A DNA stretch of 64,000 bases. Origin: Olsenella porci. Its GTDB lineage: Bacteria > Actinomycetota > Coriobacteriia > Coriobacteriales > Atopobiaceae. The stretch lies in the NCBI RefSeq assembly GCF_009695875.1, contig NZ_VUNC01000003.1, forward strand, positions 62,001 to 126,000, given 5' to 3'. The notes under the pieces were generated by a model. That model saw only the letters and a list, made by a program, of their open reading frames with translations, was not told where the DNA came from and did no database searches. Position numbers and translations under genes: made by a program. This document shows, in pieces, positions 17,489-25,174 of the stretch; the stretch's first letter is position 1; each line of letters opens with the position of its first letter.

Positions 17489-19258
17489 ATGGCCCAGCAC
17501 TCCATGCACACCCACACTTGCGGCGAGCTCCGCGAGTCCAACATTGGCGAGGAGGTCACGCTGACCGGCTGGGTGTGGCACCGCCGCGATCACGGTGGCC
17601 TCATCTTCGTCGACCTGCGCGACCGCACCGGCGTGACCCAGCTGGAGTTTGACCCGGAGGTCTGCGACGAGGGCACCTTCCACGAGGCGGAGACCATCCG
17701 CTCCGAGTGGCCCATCCAGGTGAGCGGCACTGTGCGCGAGCGCCCCGAGGGGCAGGACAACGAGAAGCTGGCGACGGGCGCCATCGAGGTGTACGTGACC
17801 AAGATCGTGGTGCTCAACACCAGCAAGACGCCTCCGTTCCAGATCGAGGACCACCTGGACACTGCCGAGGACGTGCGCCTGCGCTATCGCTACCTCGACC
17901 TGCGTCGCCCCAAGATGGCCCAGAACCTCAAGATGCGCTCCGACTTCACCTTCGCCCTGCGCGAGGCGTTCCACAAGCGCGCCTTCATGGAGGTCGAGAC
18001 CCCCTCGCTCTTCAAGAGCACGCCCGAGGGCGCCCGCGACTTCCTGGTTCCCAGCCGCATGCAGCCCGGTCACTTCTACGCGCTCCCGCAGTCGCCCCAG
18101 CTCCTGAAGGAGCTTCTCATGGTGGGCGGCGTCGAGCGCTACTACCAGGTTGCCAAGTGCTTCCGCGACGAGGACCTGCGCAAGGACCGCCAGCCCGAGT
18201 TCACCCAGGTGGACGTGGAGATGAGCTTCGTCTCGCAGGACGACGTCATGGGCGAGCTGGAGGAGGTGCTTGCCGACGCCTTCGCCAAGATGGGCGTGAA
18301 GCTCGAGCTTCCCCTGCGCCGCATCAACTACTGGGACGCCATGGACACCTATGGCATCGACAAGCCTGACACCCGGTATGGCATGACCCTGCACGACGTG
18401 ACGTCGATCTTCTCAAACTCCAAGTTCAAGCTGTTCGCGAGCGCTGCCGCCACCGAGGGCCAGTACGTCAAGGCCATTAACGCCAAGGGTGCAGGCAAGT
18501 GGCCCCGCGCCAAGATCGACCGCCTTGCCGACGTCGCCGCCGAGTTTGGCGCCAAGGGCCTGGCCTACATCGCCTTCCGCGAGGATGGTTCCGTGACCAG
18601 CCCCATCGTCAAGTTCTTCTCCGACGACGAGATGGCCGCCCTGCGCTCCGAGATGGAGGTCGAACCCGGCGACCTTGTCATGTTCGCCGTCGCCGACCGC
18701 CTGCAGGCGGACCAGATCCTGGGTGGCATGCGCTGCCACATGGCAGATGCGCTCGATGTCCCGCGTCAGGGCCACGACTTCCTTTGGGTCGTCAACTTCC
18801 CGCTGTTCCACTGGGACGAGGATCGCAAGTGCCTGGACTCCGAGCACCAGCCCTTCACCCAGCCCAACGAGGACCAGCTGGACCTCCTGGAAGCCGACCC
18901 CCTCGCCATGGGTTCCCACACCTACGACTTCGTGATGGACGGCTACGAGGCGGGCGGCGGCGGCATGCGCATCCACGATGCCAAGCTGCAGGAGAAGATT
19001 CTGGAGAAGCTGGGCTTCACCCCCGAGCGTGCGCACGCCCAGTTTGGCTTCCTCATGGATGCCCTGGAGTTTGGCGCTCCTCCCATGGGCGGCTTCGCGC
19101 TTGGGCTCGACCGCGTGTGTATGCTGCTGGCCGGCGCGGACAACATCCGCGAGGTCATGGCGTTCCCCAAGACCAGCTCTGGCTCCGACCTCATGAGCGA
19201 CGCACCCAGCGAGGTCTCGGGCAAGCAGCTCAAGGAGGTCTCGCTCAGGCTCCTGTAG
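17489..19258 (+). CDS. aspS: aspartate--tRNA ligase
   Basis: 589 residues, full-length bacterial type. An N-terminal OB-fold anticodon domain (GWVWHRRDHGGLIFVDLRD, about 25-43) is followed by the class II catalytic core with YRYLDLRRP, motif 2 FRDEDLRKDRQPEFTQ and motif 3 GFALGLDRVCMLL. A GAD insertion domain lies between about 310 and 420. The start ATG follows GAGAGGA; the frame is open further upstream but without protein-like sequence. Housekeeping gene; whether it is discriminating (Asp only) or charges Asn too cannot be told here. Confidence 0.97.
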   Translation: MAQHSMHTHTCGELRESNIGEEVTLTGWVWHRRDHGGLIFVDLRDRTGVTQLEFDPEVCDEGTFHEAETIRSEWPIQVSGTVRERPEGQDNEKLATGAIEVYVTKIVVLNTSKTPPFQIEDHLDTAEDVRLRYRYLDLRRPKMAQNLKMRSDFTFALREAFHKRAFMEVETPSLFKSTPEGARDFLVPSRMQPGHFYALPQSPQLLKELLMVGGVERYYQVAKCFRDEDLRKDRQPEFTQVDVEMSFVSQDDVMGELEEVLADAFAKMGVKLELPLRRINYWDAMDTYGIDKPDTRYGMTLHDVTSIFSNSKFKLFASAAATEGQYVKAINAKGAGKWPRAKIDRLADVAAEFGAKGLAYIAFREDGSVTSPIVKFFSDDEMAALRSEMEVEPGDLVMFAVADRLQADQILGGMRCHMADALDVPRQGHDFLWVVNFPLFHWDEDRKCLDSEHQPFTQPNEDQLDLLEADPLAMGSHTYDFVMDGYEAGGGGMRIHDAKLQEKILEKLGFTPERAHAQFGFLMDALEFGAPPMGGFALGLDRVCMLLAGADNIREVMAFPKTSSGSDLMSDAPSEVSGKQLKEVSLRLL

Positions 19259-19361
19259 GTGGGGGAGAGAAGAGCGGTGTTCAGGGAGGGGGTCGTCCCA
19301 CGGGCGGCCCCCTCGCCTTGTCGTGCTCGCCGGTCCCAGCGTTTGCCGGCAATGTGGGGGG

Positions 19362-19446
19362 GCGATTTGCGTAACGTTGCAACCCGTCGCAGCGGCTTCG
19401 GACGCATACGGGCCCCTAAGCGTCCGAAGTTGCTAAGGGAAATCGC
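19362..19446. other. long imperfect stem-loop after aspS
   Basis: Outer arms GCGATTT (19362-19368) and AAATCGC (19440-19446) enclose a perfect 10-bp inner stem CTTCGGACGC (19396-19405) / GCGTCCGAAG (19420-19429), with AGC/GCT pairing between. It could end aspS transcripts. The right arm (TTGCTAAGGGAAA) resembles the first half of the 30-nt interspersed repeat. Confidence 0.5.
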
Positions 19447-19468
19447 TCGGGTCTTATGAGGACGGCAC

Positions 19469-19669
19469 CTAGAATGACCCGTCGTACCACTCGTACTCAA
19501 TGGGCGTGTTGCGTACCAGGCCACCGTCTGCGCTTGCCGTCGCGAGCGCGCACACCCGATGCGAGGAGAGAAACCCCTCTATCCGCTCGCGTAGCACCTT
19601 CGCTGGCATACGCCTCGCATCGTGCTCGCGGTCGGTTCAGTGCCTTGCCGCAGCCTCGTAGTCGATCAT
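19469..19669 (-). pseudogene. remnant of an FMN-binding split-barrel (pyridoxamine-phosphate-oxidase-like) protein
   Basis: Reading from the ATG at 19669 gives MIDYEAAARH, then TGA (19637-19639) where the family expects Trp, then in the same frame DREHDARRMPAKVLRERIEG, ...HRVCALATASADGG and NTPIEYEWYDGSF, then TAG. The HRVCALATA and TPIEYEW segments are typical of the N-terminal FMN-binding barrel of about 130-residue proteins, so this is an N-terminal third. Both stops fall at Trp positions. An internal ATG at 19609 could still make a 46-residue peptide, but without a good ribosome site. Confidence 0.7.
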
Positions 19670-19709
19670 CGTGTCCACCGTTCCCTGCCCACCTTCTTGC
19701 GCGACCCCG

Positions 19710-20216
19710 TTACGCTAGCAGCAGAGCAACAAACAACGTGAGCTGTCCGACTGCGTTTACGCCCTGTTCGGCCCAGTTTGCCCGGGCGTCGAGCTGGTCG
19801 CGCCTGCGTGCGAACCGCACCATGAGCAGCATGCAGCCCAGCCACGCCACCACAAGGGCCAGGCTGGGCATGCGTCCCAGTGAGCTAAGAAGGTCCAGAG
19901 TTCCTGCGGCATCCAATGTGGCACCCACAACCATCAGGGCGAAACCCACCGGCATCACGTAGCGCATCTGCCTGCTCAGGGCCGGCACGTTCTTGTGCGC
20001 CAGTGCCATCAAAAATTTCCAGGCGACCTTCCCCACACCGCCAGCGGTGACGAGGATTGCCCCAAGTGCCCAGGCAGGACTAGCGATGCTCCCTGCCGCA
20101 ACAAACGCCGAGGAGGCAAAGAGCGCTACGGGTACCACATCTGCCAAAGCCAGAGAGAGCGAGAAGCCCTCTGGCACCTCGCCCTTCTCGCCCTGTTCAT
20201 GCCGATCCCCTGACAT
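19710..20216 (-). CDS. four-TM membrane protein of unknown function
   Basis: 168 residues. After a polar N-terminus (about 22 residues) there are four hydrophobic segments: about 25-45 (DVVPVALFASSAFVAAGSIA), 48-68, 83-105 and 120-140, plus a hydrophobic C-terminal end (QLTLFVALLLA). The chosen ATG has AGGAG five bases upstream; an upstream ATG 17 codons earlier is less well placed. No family recognised with confidence. It lies on the opposite strand to the following DUF1295 gene. Confidence 0.6.
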   Translation of the reverse strand: MSGDRHEQGEKGEVPEGFSLSLALADVVPVALFASSAFVAAGSIASPAWALGAILVTAGGVGKVAWKFLMALAHKNVPALSRQMRYVMPVGFALMVVGATLDAAGTLDLLSSLGRMPSLALVVAWLGCMLLMVRFARRRDQLDARANWAEQGVNAVGQLTLFVALLLA

Positions 20217-20351
20217 GTCACTCCTGCCTTCGCGTGCCGTGCCTCGTACGTTCCCGATGTCTGGCACTCACGTTACCGCAACCGTATCATTGGGCGGAGA
20301 GAGACGTGCGCCGTCGGTGCGAGGCGCCAAGTTGCTGGGTGGGGGAATGTC

Positions 20352-21152
20352 ATGGGGTTCTTGGTCATGTTCTGCATAGCACTCGCCGTCAGTGCGATTG
20401 GCTTCCACAAGTTCGTGTGGTTCATCTCGCTGGGATACGGATTCTCGATGGTTGCCATCGGCGTGGCACTGCTCGTGATGTTTGCCCCCGGTGCCAGCGC
20501 TGATGCGACGGTCCCGCTCGTCATGAGCGCCCTGCTCGTGGCGTACGGGCTCAGGCTGGGCGGGTACCTGCTCGTGCGCGAGCGTCGCAGCGCGGCGTAC
20601 AACAAGGTCATGAAGACGCAGGTTAACGATGGGTCGGGCTTGGGGCTTCCTGTGCAGATACTCGTGTGGGGGTCGTGCGCGCTGTTGTATGCGTGCGAAG
20701 CCGCGCCAATCTACTTCCGACTTGCCAACGGGACACCCGCAGACGCCTGCGCCGTCGTGGGCGCCTTCATCATGGTAGGTGGCATCGTGCTGGAGTCCGC
20801 GGCTGACCTCCAAAAGACGGCGCAGAAGCGCCGCAACCCGCACCGCTTCTGTGACGAGGGCCTTTTCTCGTTCGTTCGGTGCCCCAACTACCTGGGTGAG
20901 GTCCTCACGTGGACCGGCGTCCTCGTGTCTGGCCTCACGGCACTCGCGGGTCCGTGGCAGTGGCTTGCGGCCATTGGTGGGTACGTGGCGATTGTGTACG
21001 TGATGTTTGGCGGCGCGCGCCGACTGGAGCTCCGCCAGAACCGCAATTATGGCTCGGACCCGGAGTACCAGGCCTATGTGCGTCGCACGCCCATTCTGCT
21101 GCCGTTCGTGCCTCTGTACTCCGTGGCGGACTGCACCTGGCTCAAGGGATAG
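20352..21152 (+). CDS. DUF1295 / steroid 5-alpha-reductase-like membrane protein
   Basis: 266 residues with about 6-7 transmembrane segments. The C-terminal half carries the hallmark of the isoprenylcysteine methyltransferase / 5-alpha-reductase superfamily: NPHRFCDEGLFSFVRCPNYLGE, then RRLELRQNRNYGSDPEYQAY. Relatives use NAD(P)H or SAM on lipid-like substrates in the membrane; the substrate here is unknown. Start ATG; the upstream GGGGGAATGTC gives a moderate ribosome site. Single gene, convergent with the cas2 gene. Confidence 0.8.
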   Translation: MGFLVMFCIALAVSAIGFHKFVWFISLGYGFSMVAIGVALLVMFAPGASADATVPLVMSALLVAYGLRLGGYLLVRERRSAAYNKVMKTQVNDGSGLGLPVQILVWGSCALLYACEAAPIYFRLANGTPADACAVVGAFIMVGGIVLESAADLQKTAQKRRNPHRFCDEGLFSFVRCPNYLGEVLTWTGVLVSGLTALAGPWQWLAAIGGYVAIVYVMFGGARRLELRQNRNYGSDPEYQAYVRRTPILLPFVPLYSVADCTWLKG

Positions 21153-21220
21153 GCGGGTCTCCGCGCTCCAGGGCTTCTGGGCTCACGCGAATGGCGGAGG
21201 CGAATTCTTCTGTCAGACCG

Positions 21221-21526
21221 CTACAGCTCGACCATCGTTCGAACGCCGACGCGCTCCTCCTGGTAGTCCCTCCCGCCCACTAGGTACCTCACACCTGCAA
21301 ATTGACGCTCCGTCATGCAGAAGGCGCAGATGGAGCCCGTTGTGGGAACGTGCTCCTCGAGATCGCGAAGGCAGCGTGCCGCCGTCTTCCTGCTGGGGAC
21401 GGCGCGTATGCAGACCTCGGGCTGCACGAGCGAGTATCCCAGCGTGACGAGCCGCTTCCTATAGGCGGTGTACTCGGTTTTCGTCCCCCGACGGTTTGTG
21501 GGGCGGAGCATGACCACTATGCGCAT
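21221..21526 (-). CDS. cas2: CRISPR-associated endoribonuclease Cas2 (type II-like)
   Basis: 101 residues, ferredoxin-like Cas2 fold. Family hallmarks are YTAYRKRLVTLGYSLVQPEV, then AVPSRKTAARCLRDLEEHVP and GSICAFCMTERQFA. In the first strand the usual catalytic Asp (VxxDxP) is replaced: it reads MRIVVMLRPTNRR. Cas2 is the structural bridge of the Cas1-Cas2 integrase. It overlaps the end of cas1 by 10 bases. No csn2 or repeat array follows. Likely non-functional because its partner is frameshifted. Confidence 0.85.
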   Translation of the reverse strand: MRIVVMLRPTNRRGTKTEYTAYRKRLVTLGYSLVQPEVCIRAVPSRKTAARCLRDLEEHVPTTGSICAFCMTERQFAGVRYLVGGRDYQEERVGVRTMVEL

Positions 21527-22421
21527 TGCGTCTCAGTTCCTTGCGCCAAAATTGTCGGAGTGAGCATGAGGCTCGCGTCTTCGCATGTGGTGGCGCCGCG
21601 CAGTGACTCTCCCATCCTGTTGGTCGCTCGGAGCACCGTCATCTTCTGGTTCTCCAGACATACGGTGCGCAGAAGCACACCGCGAAGCTTGCTGCGCTGC
21701 TGCCGGGAGAGCTCGCACGAGGATTCGACCACCTCCAAGGCGAGAATGTCGACCACCGGCCTGAGCGGCTCCATGATGTCGTCGGCAAGGTTAAAGGCGT
21801 TGAGCTGCGAATGATGGTGAATCCCCAGCGCGGGAACAAACCCCGCGACCACGAGTGACCGTGCTACCGCTGCCTGCACGATGGCAGCACCGTAGTTGAG
21901 CGCACTGTTCAGGGGATCCCTGCAACGTCTGTTGAGATCGGGCTGCAGATGTTGGAAGTAGCATCGGGCGGCGACGCCCTCTCGGTTGTCCGGGTCACCA
22001 GGGCAAACGCCAAGCGAGAAGCTCCACACCTCCTCTGCGCCGTCTAGCCCAAGGATGGATAGCGCCCTCGCCTGGTTCTCGATCTTCGAGACAACCACCC
22101 TCTTCCACAGAGTGGGGCCTTGAACGCTTCGGGCATGGCGGCCTGCCGAGCCGTGAGGCGGGACTGTCGTGCGTTGGCAACCATCGGGATGGTTAGGGTG
22201 CAGGGGAGATGGTTTCTCCCCATCGTGACAAGCATGATGCGATGGGCAGAAAGCTCGCCAAGGCACGTGGTTGAAAGCCTGATGTTAGGGGCATCAGCGA
22301 TGAGCATTGCGATGTCCTCTAGCGGAATGGAGGCCGTCCCCTGGTCTTGAATAACCTGGAGCTGTCCGGAGCGAGCGTGAACCTCTGCCGGGTGTTCGAT
22401 GGTAACGACTCTGAAGGCCAT
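21517..22421 (-). pseudogene. cas1: cas1 (type II CRISPR integrase), frameshifted
   Basis: Residues 1-105 run from the ATG at 22421 (MAFRVVTIEHPAEVHARSG ... MPEAFKAPL). The frame is then lost near 22105-22115 and resumes in another frame as WKRVVVSKIENQARAL to the stop at 21517. A two-base tandem gain (CTCTGTGG where CTGTGG or CTCTGG would keep frame) or a one-base loss explains it. Beyond the break the active-site motifs survive: NREGVAARCYF (Glu), GIHHHSQLNAFN (His) and DDIMEPLRPVVD (Glu/Asp), which match type II Cas1. No cas9 is found upstream. Confidence 0.88.
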
Positions 22422-22515
22422 GGCTTCCCGTTCCTGTACGACTGGGTGCGTTGAGTGAGATTGTCGTACGATGGCCGAGAACGGATGGACAATTGCGGCA
22501 AGCGCAGGAATATTC

Positions 22516-22552
22516 GTTCAACGGGGGGACAAAACTGTCCCCCCCGCTGAAC
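22516..22552. repeat. G-rich palindrome, left copy
   Basis: GTTCA-A-CGGGGGGACA pairs with TGTCCCCCCG-C-TGAAC around an AAAC loop, with one mismatch. The same palindrome recurs, perfect, at 24032-24065. It sits between the cas remnant and a truncated reading frame, with no cas9 beyond it. Confidence 0.8.
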
Positions 22553-22655
22553 GGACGGCTACGAGGACATCGTGCTCAGGGAGGAGGACGGCCCCGTGAC
22601 CGTGATCGGGACGGTCGTGTGGGTCCAGTCCGCCGACGAGATGCGCGAGGGGTAG
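22551..22655 (+). pseudogene. C-terminal remnant of an unidentified gene
   Basis: From the palindrome onward an open frame reads TDGYEDIVLREEDGP, then VTVIGTVVWVQSADEMREG and TAG (22653-22655). It has no start codon or ribosome site, ends 9 bases before the exonuclease gene, and looks like the last strands of a small domain, possibly the end of a LexA/S24-like repressor (weak guess). Its 5' part appears to have been lost at the palindrome. Confidence 0.4.
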
Positions 22656-22664
22656 GGAGCGACG

Positions 22665-23933
22665 ATGGATACGACCGACATATGCTCGCTTTTGCTGGGC
22701 GTACCCCTCGACAGGGTCGTGGTGTTCGACACGGAGACAACTGGCCTTAGGCCGGGATTGGACGAGCTGCTCCAGGTGTCCATCGTCGACGCCTTCGGGA
22801 ACAGGCTGATGGACAGCCTCGTCAGGCCGACGCGAAGGAAGTCGTGGCCAGACGCCGAGCGCATCCACGGAATCTCCCCGAGGGACGTCAGGAGGGCCCC
22901 GACCATCGACAGGCTGGCTCCCCAGATCAGGGAGATCTTCGGAGGGGACAGGCTCCTGGTCGCCTACAACATGAAGTTCGACATGGGGTTCCTGAGGGCT
23001 GCCGGGATATTCGGAAGCGAATGGAGCCCAGACCAAACCTTCGACGTGATGCTCGAGTACTTAAGGGTTCGCGGGGCTTCCTCCTGGAGCGACAGCGGAA
23101 GGTACAGGTACTCAAAGCTAACCGACTGCGCGAAGTTCTACGGGTACTCCTTCTCCGCGCACGACTCCCTCGAGGACGCTAGGGCCACGGCATGGTGCTT
23201 CCGCTCGCTCCTCTGCGACCCCGAGTACCTCAGCCTCGTGACCGAGCCCTACCCGTCCGCCAGGCAGATATCGGCGACCCAGTCCAAGTCGACGAGGGAG
23301 GCGGCATCCGACCTGCTGCCGGGACAGACGACGAGCCTGACGGGGAGCGGCGAGCTGACCCTGGGCGAGTTTGCGAGCGGCAAGTCGAAGGGCATGCCCC
23401 GCTACTTCGTGCGACTCAACGGGAGGGAGGTCGGTGCCTGCACGGCACGCGCAACCGAGAAGGTGCGCAAATTCATGCAGCTCGGACCGGAAGACGACCT
23501 TCCGGGGTCGGTGGCATGCGAGGTCGCCCTGGGCAAAGCCGACTCCGGGTCGATTCGCTGCTCGGTCACGATCTCCGAGGGGTCACCGCTAGCCAAGAAG
23601 GCGGCGGAGCTCGCCGAGAGGGACAGGCCCAAGCTACGAGAGCTCGAAGCGAACGATGCCGCCGCCAATCGGAGCATGGAGGTCAATACGGTCGCGGAGG
23701 CAAAGCCAGCAGGCCATATGCGCACTTCGCCTGAAGTGGAGCGCCACGTTGCCGGGCGGGGGCAAGCAATCATTAGGAAGCTGGTTCTCTGGTCCATCGG
23801 AGTATCACTCGCGATCCCGGGAGCCTTCGCGCTCATGTATGTGCCGTTCGGCGGCGGCCTGGCATCCCTCATCGTCGCCGTGATTCTGCTATTGCCCGCA
23901 GCGAGACTAATCGGGAAGGCCAAGAAGAGCTGA
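22665..23933 (+). CDS. DEDDh 3'-5' exonuclease domain protein with C-terminal membrane segments
   Basis: 422 residues. The N-terminal about 185 residues form a DnaQ/RNase T-type exonuclease: Exo I VVFDTETTGLRP (D, E), Exo II YNMKFDMGFL (D), Exo III HDSLEDARAT (H, D). A middle region (about 225-310) is a small beta-rich unit (RYFVRLNGREVGACTA ... VACEVALGKA), perhaps HIRAN-like. Two hydrophobic stretches near the end (about 368-418: LVLWSIGVSLAIPGAFALMY and GGGLASLIVAVILLLPAA) would anchor it in the membrane, unusual for this family. Start fixed by GGGAG. It lies beside the cas remnant between two palindromes; role unknown. Confidence 0.8.
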   Translation: MDTTDICSLLLGVPLDRVVVFDTETTGLRPGLDELLQVSIVDAFGNRLMDSLVRPTRRKSWPDAERIHGISPRDVRRAPTIDRLAPQIREIFGGDRLLVAYNMKFDMGFLRAAGIFGSEWSPDQTFDVMLEYLRVRGASSWSDSGRYRYSKLTDCAKFYGYSFSAHDSLEDARATAWCFRSLLCDPEYLSLVTEPYPSARQISATQSKSTREAASDLLPGQTTSLTGSGELTLGEFASGKSKGMPRYFVRLNGREVGACTARATEKVRKFMQLGPEDDLPGSVACEVALGKADSGSIRCSVTISEGSPLAKKAAELAERDRPKLRELEANDAAANRSMEVNTVAEAKPAGHMRTSPEVERHVAGRGQAIIRKLVLWSIGVSLAIPGAFALMYVPFGGGLASLIVAVILLLPAARLIGKAKKS

Positions 23934-24031
23934 CAGGGCGTCAATACAGACGACAAGGGCCTGGATTGCGGTAGAAAGTAGCCGCTGACGCGACCCGCGG
24001 CGCATTTCTAAGACGGACTTACCTGGGGCGG

Positions 24032-24065
24032 TTGAACGGGGGGACAAAATTGTCCCCCCGTTCAA
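24032..24065. repeat. G-rich palindrome, right copy (perfect)
   Basis: TTGAACGGGGGGACAA (24032-24047) pairs perfectly with TTGTCCCCCCGTTCAA (24050-24065), leaving a 2-base loop. Same element as at 22516-22552, 1.5 kb away. It abuts the truncated cupin gene exactly. Confidence 0.85.
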
Positions 24066-24066
24066 T

Positions 24067-24333
24067 CCGGGCTGCCGCAACAACTGGCACATTCACCACA
24101 GGGGTGGCCAGGTGCTCATCTGCATCGCCGGTCGCGGCTGGTACCAGGAGTGGGGCAAGCCCGCGCAGGAGCTGAAGCCAGGCGACGTGGTGAGCATCCA
24201 GCCCGAGGTCAAGCACTGGCACGGCGCCGCGGCGGACTCGTGGTTCCAGCACATCGCTCTGGCCGTGACCGCTGAGGGCGCCAGCGCCGAGTGGCTGGAG
24301 CCCGTCGACGCCCAGGCGTACGAGCAGCTGTAA
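24067..24333 (+). pseudogene. cupin-domain protein, 5'-truncated at the palindrome
   Basis: The open frame runs from the palindrome: PGCRNNWHIHHRGGQVLIC, then GRGWYQEWGKPAQELKPGDVV and KHWHGAA, to TAA. This is the core and end of a cupin-2 beta-barrel (metal-binding WHIHH and KHWHGA histidines kept) of the kind often paired with carboxymuconolactone-decarboxylase-like proteins in redox clusters. The start codon and first strands are missing; an internal CTC/ATG start has no good ribosome site. It ends just before a 25-bp repeat. Confidence 0.75.
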
Positions 24334-24335
24334 CG

Positions 24336-24360
24336 TGAACGGGGGACGGAGGTTTGTTCA
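24336..24360 (+). repeat. 25-bp TGAAC...GTTCA element
   Basis: TGAAC-GGGGGACGGAGGTTT-GTTCA, with 5-bp terminal inverted repeats. It starts three bases after the cupin stop. Same length and core (GGGACGGAGG) as the elements at 25854-25878 and 39780-39804. A shorter cousin of the palindromes at 22.5 and 24.0 kb. Confidence 0.75.
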
Positions 24361-24473
24361 TGCTCATGTGTGCTCCCCGCCGAACGTGCCCGTAGCTGAG
24401 CACGCCTCCAATCGAGTGCACCCTAGTCGAATGCCCCTCCACCCCAAACATGCAAGCAGTTAGGAGTACCAAC

Positions 24474-25157
24474 ATGCAGGGGAACATGCGCAAGGGCATG
24501 AAGGTCCTGGTCGACGTGGCCATGCTCCTGGACCTGGCATTCCTTGTGGCGCGCTCGCTCACGGGATTCGCCATCCACGAGTGGCTGGGCATCGGCTTCT
24601 TCGTGCTCGTCATCGCACACAACCTCCTGAACCGCCCCTGGTGGAAGACGCTTCGCAGGGGACGGTGGACGCCGCTCAGGGTGGTGGTTGCCGTCCCCAT
24701 CCTTCTGCTTGCGGGCATGGGCGTGGTACTGCTGCTGACGATTGGGCCGCTCACGACGGCGCTGCCCCTGCGCCTGCCGAGCCCTCTGGGCGTCTGGACG
24801 TCGCGTTCCGTACACGCGGGACTCGCATGCTGGATATACGTGCTGGCGCAATTCCACGTGGGGACGCATTGCGGTCGCGGCCTGCGGGGCTGGTGGAGAA
24901 GTGCAAAGGGCTCGGCGCGCCTGCTCTCTGTTGTGGTCTGCCTTGCACTTCTTGCCCTGGGCAGCTACGACTTCGTGGTCATGGGATTCCCCGTGCACCT
25001 GGCGTTTGCGTACGGATTCACAGGCGTCGCCGTCGACGCGCCCGTTGCCTATGGGGTGCTTGAGGTGCTGTTGGCGGGCTCTCCGTTTGTGTTCCTGGGT
25101 GCGTTGGCTCGCATGTTGTCAGGTCGCGGTGCTCGCTCGGGTGCCGGTGCTGCATGA
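24474..25157 (+). CDS. multi-TM membrane protein, DUF4405/cytochrome-b-like
   Basis: 227 residues with about five to six hydrophobic helices. Histidines placed in helices (FAIHEWLGIGFFVLVIAHNLL, RSVHAGLACWIYVLAQFHVG) resemble di-haem cytochrome-b-like DUF4405 proteins, which would pass electrons across the membrane. The ATG is preceded by AGGAG; an ATG eight codons earlier lacks one. Its stop overlaps an upstream start of the flavodoxin-lipoprotein gene, so the pair may work together as membrane electron carrier and exported flavoprotein. Haem binding is inference. Confidence 0.65.
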   Translation: MQGNMRKGMKVLVDVAMLLDLAFLVARSLTGFAIHEWLGIGFFVLVIAHNLLNRPWWKTLRRGRWTPLRVVVAVPILLLAGMGVVLLLTIGPLTTALPLRLPSPLGVWTSRSVHAGLACWIYVLAQFHVGTHCGRGLRGWWRSAKGSARLLSVVVCLALLALGSYDFVVMGFPVHLAFAYGFTGVAVDAPVAYGVLEVLLAGSPFVFLGALARMLSGRGARSGAGAA

Positions 25158-25174
25158 CAGAATTGGAGAAGGTC

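Noticed and set aside
22422-22521. C-terminal end of cas9 upstream of cas1
   Set aside because: All three minus-strand frames of this stretch were read; none shows a Cas9-like ending.
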